DNA of 64,000 bases from Calothrix sp. NIES-4105 (GTDB taxonomy: Bacteria > Cyanobacteriota > Cyanobacteriia > Cyanobacteriales > Nostocaceae), in assembly GCF_002368415.1 (NCBI RefSeq), contig NZ_AP018290.1, forward strand, positions 5,655,614-5,719,613, in the 5' to 3' direction. Made by a program: the position numbers and the translations under genes. The notes under the pieces were generated by a model. The model saw only the letters and a list, made by a program, of their open reading frames with translations. It had not been told where the DNA came from and did no database searches. Shown piece by piece: positions 44,010 through 51,812 of the stretch; position 1 is the stretch's first letter; each line of letters starts with the position of its first letter.

Positions 44010-46559
44010 ATGAAAATAACAATCCCCGAACTCTCACTAATAGTACTCATCGGCGCCTCTGGTTCCGGCAAATCAACATTCGCGCGCAAACACTTCCAAC
44101 AGTACGAAATAATCTCCTCAGACTTTTGTCGAGGACTAATATCCGACGACGAAAACGACCAAAAAGCATCAAACGACGCATTCGACGTATTGCACTACAT
44201 CGCCAACAAACGATTAGCAGCAGGAAAACTAACAGTAATAGATGCCACCAACGTCCAGCCCGAAGACCGCAAAGAATATATAAGAATGGCAAGGGAATTT
44301 CACGTATTACCCGTAGCCATAGTACTCAACCTCCCCGAACAAGTTTGTCACGAACGTAACCAACAGCGTCCAGATAGACAATTTGGCGCCCATGTAGTCA
44401 AGCGACATACACAAGCACTGCGTCGAAGCTTACGCGGACTAGAAAAAGAAGGATTTCGCTACGTTCATATTTTAAATTCCCTAGAAGATGTAAATAACAT
44501 AGAAATAGAACGTCAACCATTATGGAACAACCGTAAACACGAACGCGGTCCATTTGATATTATCGGCGATATCCACGGTTGCTGTGACGAACTAGAACTT
44601 CTACTAGAAAAATTAGGTTATCAAAAAGGAGAATACTACTATCACCCAGAAGGACGCAAAGCAGTATTTCTTGGTGACTTAGTAGATAGAGGCGCCCGTA
44701 TTTTAGATACAGTGAAACTAGTTCGCAATATGGTTACAGCGGGTACAGCTATGTGTGTACCTGGGAACCATGAACATAAATTACTGCGAAAACTACGAGG
44801 TAAAAACGTTCGAGTTAATCATGGGTTAGAGCAAACTTTAGCAGAAATTGACGCACTACCCGAAGACACGCGCGAACCATTTATTAAAGAACTGCGCGAG
44901 TTTATAGACTCATTAGTAAGTCACTATGTTTTAGATGGTGGACAATTAGTAGTTGCACATGCAGGAATGAAACGCGAGATGCAAGGACGTGGGTCAGGCG
45001 CCGTGCGTGAGTTTGCATTGTATGGTGAAACTACAGGGGAAATTGATGAATTTGGTTTACCTGTTCGTTTTAACTGGGCAGGTGAGTATCGCGGTGATGC
45101 AATGGTTGTTTATGGGCATACACCAGTACCAGAAGCCGAATGGTTGAATAATACAATAGATATAGATACAGGTTGTGTGTTCGGTGGAAAGTTAACAGTT
45201 TTACGCTATCCCGAAAAGGAATTAGTTAGCGTACCTGCTGCTAGGGTTTACTGCGAACCTGTTAAACCACTGGTGGAGGAGACGCGATATATCGCGTCTC
45301 TACAGCAGGAAAATGATGATCTGTTGAATGTTGATGATGTACTAGGTAAACGCATTATTAATGTTCGCTTACAAAATAATATAACGATTCGGGAAGAAAA
45401 TGCGATTGCTGCACTTGAAGTGATGAGTCGGTTTGCAGCTAACCCTAAGTGGCTAATTTATTTGCCTCCTACAATGTCACCTGTGGAGACTTCAAAGTTA
45501 CCTGGATATTTAGAACATCCCCAAGAAGCTTTTGCTTATTACCAAAACCAAGGTGTTACTGAGGTAGTTTGCGAAGAGAAACATATGGGTTCACGCGCGG
45601 TTGTTATAGTTTGCCGTGATGAAGATGCTGTGAGAAAGCGTTTTGGTATTGTTAATGAAGGGATTGGTATTTGCTACACTCGTACAGGCAGGAAGTTTTT
45701 TGATAATAATGTTTTAGAAGCTGAGTTTATTACTAAGCTCAATCAAGCTTTATCGACAAGTAACTTTTGGGAAACATTTAATACTGACTGGGTATGTCTT
45801 GACTGTGAACTTATGCCTTGGTCAGCTAAAGCCCAAGCTTTATTACAAAATCAATATGCTGCGGTTGGAGTATCATCGCGCGTCGGACTTGGTGATGCAG
45901 TGGCAATGTTAGAGAAAGCTAGTGCGCGAGGTGTTGACGTTGGCGCCCAATTAAGTGCATTTACACAGCGTGCCCAAATGGCTAATTTATATGTAAATGC
46001 TTACCGTCGCTACTGCTGGAACGTCAATGATATTTCTGATATCAAACTGGCGCCTTTTCATATTCTTGCCACAGAAGGCGCTGTACATACCGATAAAACC
46101 CATCGTTGGCACATGGAACAGGCAGCATTGTTACAAGGCGCCGACCCAGAGTTAATACTTGCTACTAATTATAAAGTTATAAATTTAACTGACCTTAGTA
46201 GCCAGGAAATGGGAATCCACTGGTGGGAGCAAATGACTATTGCAGGTGGCGAAGGTATGGTAGTTAAGCCTATGGATTATATAGTAAAAGCTAATCGTGG
46301 CATTATTCAACCAGCCGTCAAATGCCGAGGACGCGAATATTTACGTATTATCTATGGTGCGGAATATACTAACCAAGAAAATTTAAATCGCTTGCGTCAA
46401 CGGGGATTATCTCATAAACGCTCTTTAGCAATGCGCGAATTTACACTCGGTATAGAATCTTTAGAAAGGTTTGTCTCGCATCAACCATTACGAAGAATTC
46501 ATGAGTGTGTGTTCGGAATATTGGCTTTAGAAAGTGAACCCGTAGATCCAAGGCTTTAA
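44010..46559 (+). CDS. pnkp: Pnkp, polynucleotide kinase-phosphatase-ligase for RNA repair
   Basis: 849 residues from ATG 44010, which gives the normal start (MKITIPELSLIVLIGASGSG); an open extension to 43929 only translates a repeat. Kinase: IGASGSGKST (14-23) and DATNVQPEDRKEYI. Phosphatase of the calcineurin type: FDIIGDIHGC (~182), FLGDLVDRGARI, VPGNHEHKLL, VVAHAGM, YGHTPV. Ligase-like adenylyltransferase: CEEKHMGSRAVVIVCRD with nucleotidyl Lys near 524, then LDCELMPW and EGMVVKP. It heals and seals RNA broken by ribotoxins together with Hen1. A palindromic repeat sits in frame at 45279-45303, in the phosphatase-ligase linker. Confidence 0.93.
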   Translation: MKITIPELSLIVLIGASGSGKSTFARKHFQQYEIISSDFCRGLISDDENDQKASNDAFDVLHYIANKRLAAGKLTVIDATNVQPEDRKEYIRMAREFHVLPVAIVLNLPEQVCHERNQQRPDRQFGAHVVKRHTQALRRSLRGLEKEGFRYVHILNSLEDVNNIEIERQPLWNNRKHERGPFDIIGDIHGCCDELELLLEKLGYQKGEYYYHPEGRKAVFLGDLVDRGARILDTVKLVRNMVTAGTAMCVPGNHEHKLLRKLRGKNVRVNHGLEQTLAEIDALPEDTREPFIKELREFIDSLVSHYVLDGGQLVVAHAGMKREMQGRGSGAVREFALYGETTGEIDEFGLPVRFNWAGEYRGDAMVVYGHTPVPEAEWLNNTIDIDTGCVFGGKLTVLRYPEKELVSVPAARVYCEPVKPLVEETRYIASLQQENDDLLNVDDVLGKRIINVRLQNNITIREENAIAALEVMSRFAANPKWLIYLPPTMSPVETSKLPGYLEHPQEAFAYYQNQGVTEVVCEEKHMGSRAVVIVCRDEDAVRKRFGIVNEGIGICYTRTGRKFFDNNVLEAEFITKLNQALSTSNFWETFNTDWVCLDCELMPWSAKAQALLQNQYAAVGVSSRVGLGDAVAMLEKASARGVDVGAQLSAFTQRAQMANLYVNAYRRYCWNVNDISDIKLAPFHILATEGAVHTDKTHRWHMEQAALLQGADPELILATNYKVINLTDLSSQEMGIHWWEQMTIAGGEGMVVKPMDYIVKANRGIIQPAVKCRGREYLRIIYGAEYTNQENLNRLRQRGLSHKRSLAMREFTLGIESLERFVSHQPLRRIHECVFGILALESEPVDPRL
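45279..45303. repeat. GTAGAGACGCG-type palindrome inside pnkp
   Basis: GAGACGCGATATATCGCGTC followed by TC at 45279-45300, then TAC, translated as ETRYIASL within the linker between the phosphatase and ligase domains. The reading frame is kept. Confidence 0.82.
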
Positions 46560-46754
46560 GTAGTAATCTTTTGATATAGCTTTGAATTACGTATGGTTAT
46601 CATAAGGACTATGCATGATTATCTTGATATTTCAAGATGATCAAATTTCATGATTTATTAGCTTCGCGAATTTCTTGCTTTGGGCGCCTAACATCAATTA
46701 TTCTTTATATTAATGTATTGTTCCAAGAAATAATTACAACCCACCCCTACCAAC
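46560..46754. other. Leader region of the Mrp operon
   Basis: No gene seen. ATCTTGATATTTCAAGAT at 46621-46638 is an inverted repeat (7-bp arms, 4-base centre) and a candidate operator. The region should hold the operon promoter. Confidence 0.45.
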
Positions 46755-47102
46755 ATGCAAATCCCGTGGTTAGAAGCATGTGTATTCGCCACTGTATTGT
46801 GCGGATTTTTCGGCATAATTCTTAAAAAGAACCTGGTAATGAAAATCGTCTCTATGGATGTGATGAGTACGGGGGTTATCGCCTATTATGTGCTGATTGC
46901 ATCGCGAGAGGGTTTGTTCACACCAATTGTTTCAAAAGTCAAAAATGGCGCCTACGCCGATCCGGTTCCCCAAGCAATCATATTAACTGCGATTGTGATC
47001 GGTTTTTCGATTCAGTCCTTAATGCTAGTCGGTGTCATGAAATTGGCACGGGATAATCCGACATTGGAAAGTAACGAAATCGAGAAGAACAATACGCCAT
47101 GA
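46755..47102 (+). CDS. mrpC: Mrp antiporter subunit C (NuoK-like)
   Basis: 115 residues with three predicted membrane helices. MnhC/NuoK family: CGFFGIILKKNLVMKIVSMD and DPVPQAIILTAIVIGFSIQS, where the DPxPQALxLTAIVI motif is characteristic. First gene of a tightly overlapping operon (4-base overlap with the next gene). Mrp complexes exchange Na+ or K+ for protons across the membrane. Confidence 0.88.
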   Translation: MQIPWLEACVFATVLCGFFGIILKKNLVMKIVSMDVMSTGVIAYYVLIASREGLFTPIVSKVKNGAYADPVPQAIILTAIVIGFSIQSLMLVGVMKLARDNPTLESNEIEKNNTP

Positions 47103-48529
47103 CTAACATTACGATCGGGTGGATCGCACTTCCGTTTTTTCTGGGGTTCTTCATTTATCTGTTCCCCAAGCTTGATAAGTTCCTCGCACTGTTCGGGACT
47201 GTTGTTTCCGTTGGATATGCGTTACAGCTATTTGCCCAACAGTCCCCATTAAGACTAGTGTTACTAGACAATTTCGGTAATATATTGTTCGTCGATCAGT
47301 TGACTGGCTACTTTATATTGACTAATGCGCTGGTAACTGCTGCCGTTCTACTCTACTGTTGGAACACCGATAAAACTACTTTTTTTTACGCCCAAACTCT
47401 GATTTTGCATGGCAGCGTCAACGCCGCTTTTGCTTGTTCTGATTTTATCAGTTTATATGTGGCGTTAGAGGTAAGTGGTATTGCCGCGTTCCTCCTTATT
47501 GCTTATCCCCGTACTAACCGTTCAATTTGGGTTGGCTTATCGTATCTCTTTGTCGGCAATACGGCGATGCTTTTTTACCTTATAGGCGCCGCGTTAGTTT
47601 ACAAGGCTAATCATTCGTTTGATTTTGTTGGTTTGCGTGGGGCGCCTCCTGAAGCACTCGCCCTGATCTTTTTGGGATTATTGATCAAGGGAGGGGTTTT
47701 TGTATCGGGGTTGTGGTTACCTTTGACCCACTCTGAATCAGAAACTCCAGTGTCAGCGTTACTTTCGGGAGTAGTCGTCAAAACTGGGGTGCTTCCATTA
47801 CTGCGTTGCGCTTTAGTTGTGCCAGAAATTGATCCAATCGTCAGAATTTTTGGAGTAGGCGCAACTCTTCTGGGAGTCATCTACGCCATCTTTGAAAAAG
47901 ATACCAAGCGTATGCTAGCGTTGAGTACTATTTCACAGTTAGGCTGGATTCTCGTTTCACCTGTAGTTGGTGGATTTTATGCGCTTGCACATGGAATAGT
48001 CAAAGCGGCGCTGTTTTTAGCAGTGGGTTCTTTGCCAAGCCGTAATATCAAGGAAATCCAACAAAAACCGATTAATACTGGTTTATGGATTGTTCTAGTT
48101 GTCACTAGTCTATCGATTTCTGGCGCCCCTTTATTAGTTGGTTTTGGGGCAAAGATGTTGACGATGAAGAATTTGCTACCTTGGCAATCAATCATCATGA
48201 ACGTTGCAGCAGTAGGAACAATGATTTGCTATGCCAGATTCATTTTTCTGCCGCATAACCGAGAGCAGGAAGTACGATCTGGAATCTGGGCGCCATTACT
48301 TTTACTGATTGGCGCCCTTGTTGCCACAAATATCTTCTACCCGCAAGCGTATACCGTTGCGAATATTGTAAAAGCACTGGCAATTATAGGCATCGGCTGT
48401 TTGTCGTATGTTTTTGTTTTCAAACGGTCGTTTGTTAAACTGCCGCGCGTGCTTGAGCGATTTGAGAATCTTGTTGGTTTTATGAGCTTAACTTTGATTG
48501 TGCTTTTCTGGATGAGATTTGCCGCATGA
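47099..48529 (+). CDS. mrpD: Mrp antiporter subunit D (proton-pumping membrane subunit)
   Basis: 476 residues, about 14 hydrophobic segments. NuoM/NuoN/MrpD fold: DFISLYVALEVSGIAAFLLI with the conserved Glu, GVFVSGLWLPLTHSESETPV, VVKTGVLPLLRC, TKRMLALSTISQLGWIL. It forms the ion channel of the complex. ATGA overlaps on both sides. It is the only large D-like subunit here. Confidence 0.9.
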   Translation: MTNITIGWIALPFFLGFFIYLFPKLDKFLALFGTVVSVGYALQLFAQQSPLRLVLLDNFGNILFVDQLTGYFILTNALVTAAVLLYCWNTDKTTFFYAQTLILHGSVNAAFACSDFISLYVALEVSGIAAFLLIAYPRTNRSIWVGLSYLFVGNTAMLFYLIGAALVYKANHSFDFVGLRGAPPEALALIFLGLLIKGGVFVSGLWLPLTHSESETPVSALLSGVVVKTGVLPLLRCALVVPEIDPIVRIFGVGATLLGVIYAIFEKDTKRMLALSTISQLGWILVSPVVGGFYALAHGIVKAALFLAVGSLPSRNIKEIQQKPINTGLWIVLVVTSLSISGAPLLVGFGAKMLTMKNLLPWQSIIMNVAAVGTMICYARFIFLPHNREQEVRSGIWAPLLLLIGALVATNIFYPQAYTVANIVKALAIIGIGCLSYVFVFKRSFVKLPRVLERFENLVGFMSLTLIVLFWMRFAA

Positions 48530-48909
48530 TTGGACATTTTATACTACGACTGCTCATTTGGTTTTTGCTGACTGCCAATTTTACTGTCATGAATACTATA
48601 ATTGGTGTTTGCATCGCCCTTTTATTGCCACGTAGCTACACAGCAAAGGAAACATTGAAAGATTGGCTACAGGCGCTATGGAAAATTCTATTGGCAATTC
48701 CACAGGCATATATTGAAGCATTTGAACTACTCATCCGTCCTCATAACGTTGAAGAGGTAATTATGGAGCGGGTGCCATCAAAACGATCATCAAGGCTTGT
48801 TTTTCTGGATGTCTTTTTGATTACCTTCACGCCAAAGACCATTGTTTTGAAATATCACGAAGAGGGTTGGTATGAAGTCCACCATATTAAACGGAGGAAA
48901 AAGCCATGA
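48526..48909 (+). CDS. mrpE: Mrp antiporter subunit E
   Basis: 127 residues, two N-terminal membrane helices and a cytoplasmic tail. MnhE features: LLIWFLLTANFTVMNTIIGV and LLIRPHNVEEVIMERVPSK, then LITFTPKTIVLKYHEEGWYE. Four-base overlaps with neighbours. Confidence 0.87.
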   Translation: MIGHFILRLLIWFLLTANFTVMNTIIGVCIALLLPRSYTAKETLKDWLQALWKILLAIPQAYIEAFELLIRPHNVEEVIMERVPSKRSSRLVFLDVFLITFTPKTIVLKYHEEGWYEVHHIKRRKKP

Positions 48910-49163
48910 ACCTAAATATAGTATTAATTGCGCTGATTCTGGCATTGCTCATACCCATGTACGAAGCCTGGAGAAACGATGATATCTGGCAGAAGATGTT
49001 GGCATTTGCGAGTATTTCGACCAAGACGGGAATTATAGTCCTCGTCGTTTCCGTCTTACGCGATGATTGGATGATTGGTGTAGTAGCGGCAATTGTCCTA
49101 AGTGTCGGTAATGCTGGATTAATGCTGCTAGCAAATATAATCAAAAGAATGGGTGAAGTATGA
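48906..49163 (+). CDS. mrpF: Mrp antiporter subunit F-like
   Basis: 85 residues, three hydrophobic segments (LIALILALLIPMYEAW, TGIIVLVVSVLRDDWMIGVV, VGNAGLMLLANIIKR). Size, topology and position between E and G indicate MrpF/MnhF, though similarity is modest. Confidence 0.72.
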   Translation: MNLNIVLIALILALLIPMYEAWRNDDIWQKMLAFASISTKTGIIVLVVSVLRDDWMIGVVAAIVLSVGNAGLMLLANIIKRMGEV

Positions 49164-49444
49164 TAAATGTATTGAGCTATACATGTATAATTGTAGGAAT
49201 TGTCTTTTGGTTTTGGGGAACCTCTTACCTTCTCGGCAATCGCTCAGTATTATACAAACTGCACAGTCTTTCGGTTGCAGATACTCTAGGGTCAATTGCT
49301 ATTATCGTTGGTCTGCTGCTGAAAAGACCTAATGAATGGCCGCTGCTTATCCTTGGTATTATTTGTTTGGCAATTTGGAACACGATGCTAGGGTATGTAC
49401 TGGCATACTGTTCAAATAGCGGTAGCGAGGTGAGCAATGACTGA
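49160..49444 (+). CDS. mrpG: Mrp antiporter subunit G
   Basis: 94 residues, three hydrophobic segments. MnhG-like pattern: GTSYLLGNRSVLYKLHSLSV, ADTLGSIAIIVGLLLKRPNE. Overlaps F by four bases and the next gene by eight. Confidence 0.82.
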   Translation: MINVLSYTCIIVGIVFWFWGTSYLLGNRSVLYKLHSLSVADTLGSIAIIVGLLLKRPNEWPLLILGIICLAIWNTMLGYVLAYCSNSGSEVSND

Positions 49445-50036
49445 TACTTATATCTATTTCATCATCGCTCTGTTACCGTTGTCCGCTTGTATGCTACTAC
49501 TTCAAACCAATCCTTATAATGCACTGGTAATTCGTGGGGTATTAGGAGCAGTTGCGGCAATGCTATATAGCATTTTGGGTGCAGCGGATGTTGCCCTAAC
49601 CGAAGCATTAATGGGCACTATGCTAGCGATTACTCTCTATGCGATTGCAGTACGTTCATCAATGGTTATGCGTCTAGGTGTGCTAGAAGAAGGCTTAGAA
49701 GAAGGGGCAATAGAAGCAGTGAAAGATGCTCCTGAATTTGAGGAACTAATAGCTGACCTACGGACAATTTTTGGCAAACGCCATATGCGTCTTGAATTAG
49801 TACACTACAGTGATACACAAGCTTTACACCAGGCGCTGATGGACAAACAAGTACATGCGACCTGTGCCCCACAATCACAATTGGAAAAACCATTACAAAC
49901 TAAGACCAGGCTTCAACGCATCTACGACATTATGCAAACCGAACTTTCATCATCAGGGACAACCCTGACTTATGTAAGTACAGATGCAAGTACTAATTCA
50001 AGTACTGGATATTTAGTGGGGGAAAAGCATCAATGA
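49437..50036 (+). CDS. DUF4040/MbhD-like Mrp subunit (MrpA C-terminal part equivalent)
   Basis: 199 residues. The first 80 form three helices with the DUF4040 signature (NALVIRGVLGAVAAMLYSIL, GAADVALTEALMGTMLAITL). The C-terminal ~110 residues are soluble and hydrophilic (DLRTIFGKRHMRLELVHYSD), ending in a Ser/Thr-rich stretch. In classical Mrp systems this membrane domain is the C-terminal part of the large MrpA; here it is a separate gene, as in other cyanobacterial Mrp operons. Confidence 0.8.
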   Translation: MTDTYIYFIIALLPLSACMLLLQTNPYNALVIRGVLGAVAAMLYSILGAADVALTEALMGTMLAITLYAIAVRSSMVMRLGVLEEGLEEGAIEAVKDAPEFEELIADLRTIFGKRHMRLELVHYSDTQALHQALMDKQVHATCAPQSQLEKPLQTKTRLQRIYDIMQTELSSSGTTLTYVSTDASTNSSTGYLVGEKHQ

Positions 50037-50692
50037 AATGGGTTTATGTATTAGCAGGGATAGCGCTATTTGTCAAAATGCTCGTTATTCCCAATCCGGC
50101 GCCGAATTTCCCAGTTTCTATTGTCGAAGCAGTTGTAAAAGACAGTGGGGTATCGAATGCGGTTTCAGGTATCATTTTCAGAAATCGATTGTATGACACT
50201 ATTTTTGAAGTGATAGTATTTACAATCGCGATATTGGGCGTTAGTTACCTGCTAGCGAATGAAAAGCTATCGAGCCAAGTCCATTATTTCAAAGACAAAC
50301 CATCTATTGTATTAGCGCGTCTAGGAGCAACTATTGCTGCATTAGTAGGTATCGAACTAGCAATTCGAGGACATTTAAGTCCTGGTGGTGGTTTTGCTGC
50401 TGGTGTAGCAGGTGGAACTGCAATTGGTCTTGTCGCAATTACCGCACCACCAGAGTGGATGCAGGAAATTTACAAGCGTTGGCACGCTGCTACATTGGAG
50501 AAGCTTTCGGTTCTTGTTTTCATCGTACTGTCGGTGATAACTTTAGCAGGCGCCGAATTACCGCATGGAGAATTAGGAGCGCTTTTCAGTGGTGGTATTT
50601 TGCCTATCCTCAACATGCTGGTCGCTGCAAAAGTCGCTTTAGGGTCGTGGGCAGTTATTTTGCTTTTTGTTCGTTATCGAGGATTATTGTGA
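50033..50692 (+). CDS. mrpB: Mrp antiporter subunit B
   Basis: 219 residues. MnhB family: RLGATIAALVGIELAIRGHL, SPGGGFAAGVAGGTAIGLVA, VLSVITLAGAELPHGELGAL, GGILPILNMLVAAKVALGSW. The N-terminal ~60 residues, including VKDSGVSNAVSGIIFRNRLY, resemble MrpA/MbhE tail sequence fused to MnhB. Last gene of the operon, with a four-base overlap upstream. Confidence 0.87.
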   Translation: MKWVYVLAGIALFVKMLVIPNPAPNFPVSIVEAVVKDSGVSNAVSGIIFRNRLYDTIFEVIVFTIAILGVSYLLANEKLSSQVHYFKDKPSIVLARLGATIAALVGIELAIRGHLSPGGGFAAGVAGGTAIGLVAITAPPEWMQEIYKRWHAATLEKLSVLVFIVLSVITLAGAELPHGELGALFSGGILPILNMLVAAKVALGSWAVILLFVRYRGLL

Positions 50693-50751
50693 GATTTGGT
50701 CATACAGCGGATTGCAGGTTTATGAGGTACATACACAATGCACAAAACCTT

Positions 50752-50860
50752 GTAGAGACGCGACATGTCGCGTCTCTACATGTATCGCATGAAAACGCAA
50801 TGCGCTGTAATTATGACTTTAAAATCCAGATTGTAGAGACGCGATTAAATCGCGTCTCTC
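50752..50860. repeat. Two GTAGAGACGCG palindromes
   Basis: GTAGAGACGCGACATGTCGC... at 50752-50779 and GTAGAGACGCGATTAAATCG... at 50833-50860, each a nearly perfect palindrome, 53 bases apart. They lie between the Mrp operon and the convergent methyltransferase-like genes and may act as terminators. Confidence 0.8.
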
Positions 50861-50915
50861 CGGAAAAAATTATTATACAAATCTACCCAGTTATCACTAA
50901 TATTCTCTTGCGTCA

Positions 50916-51812
50916 TTAATTCGTTATCCCACTACCCTCAAGTAATGCTTCATTGTTTTGATTCTTTGTTGTTAATACTTGTGCGATGATGTCGTCAGAA
51001 TCATTTAAAGCTTGCGTTTGCGTCCAATCAATTAGACGTGAAGCTTTACATATATGAATTTTGGCGCCATCAAATATATAAATTCCACATTGAGTATACA
51101 CCCATTGGTTAAACTTATATCTAGGTTCTTGTTGAATATTTCCCAAAAGATAATAATAATTATTATTGTTTGTAACAATTGTAACCGTAATATCTATAGG
51201 GCTACTTGACTTGGCTATTTCTACTGTACAAATTGTAAAGCTGTTTGAATTGACTATTGATATTTTATGACGTGTGCCACTACCTTCAACAAATTCATCA
51301 AGTTCTCTTGCTAGACATTCTCCGTACTCTAGTAAATGATGTTCTGCCGATGGTTGAGTGGCTATAATGGCTTTATTTTTGTTAAGTGTACATCTAACAT
51401 TGATAAAATCTTTTGCAATAATACTAATGTTTCGAGGAATATTTAAAATTCTTCCAATTTCTTTATCAAGTCTTTCTTGAGCTACTGTACCAATTTCTGA
51501 CATATATGGTTCTTGCTGTAGTTTAGATATTTCTACTATTTGGTTTGTAGATAAAGCTGGAACAGCAATGGTTCTAATATCTTGGATAAAAATACTATTC
51601 CTATCTACACCCCATTGCGTACTTTTAAAAAAGTTATAATAGTCACTAATATAAGAGTTCAAACAAATGGAAATAGCGCGTAAATAATTTGTGTCTTCTT
51701 CAGGACAAGAAATAGTAAACAGAGGCTCTGGTATAGTAAAATATTTATGTGCAGTTGTTCTAAATATTGATTCTGGATGAAGGCGCCAGTTTTTTTGTTC
51801 AGAAGACAGCAC
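50916..51812 (-). CDS. Methyltransferase target-recognition-like protein (C-terminal half)
   Basis: 298 residues from a GTG at 51812, inside the preceding gene. The N-terminal part (WRLHPESIFRTTAHKYFTIP, then CLNSYISDYYNFFKSTQWGV) looks like the specificity region that normally follows the catalytic domain in Eco57I-like N6 methyltransferases. The C-terminal ~120 residues include a beta-rich segment (FTICTVEIAKSSSPIDITVT). It overlaps the gene below by 14 bases, so the two are either translationally coupled or one gene split by a frameshift near 51800. Confidence 0.6.
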   Translation of the reverse strand: MLSSEQKNWRLHPESIFRTTAHKYFTIPEPLFTISCPEEDTNYLRAISICLNSYISDYYNFFKSTQWGVDRNSIFIQDIRTIAVPALSTNQIVEISKLQQEPYMSEIGTVAQERLDKEIGRILNIPRNISIIAKDFINVRCTLNKNKAIIATQPSAEHHLLEYGECLARELDEFVEGSGTRHKISIVNSNSFTICTVEIAKSSSPIDITVTIVTNNNNYYYLLGNIQQEPRYKFNQWVYTQCGIYIFDGAKIHICKASRLIDWTQTQALNDSDDIIAQVLTTKNQNNEALLEGSGITN

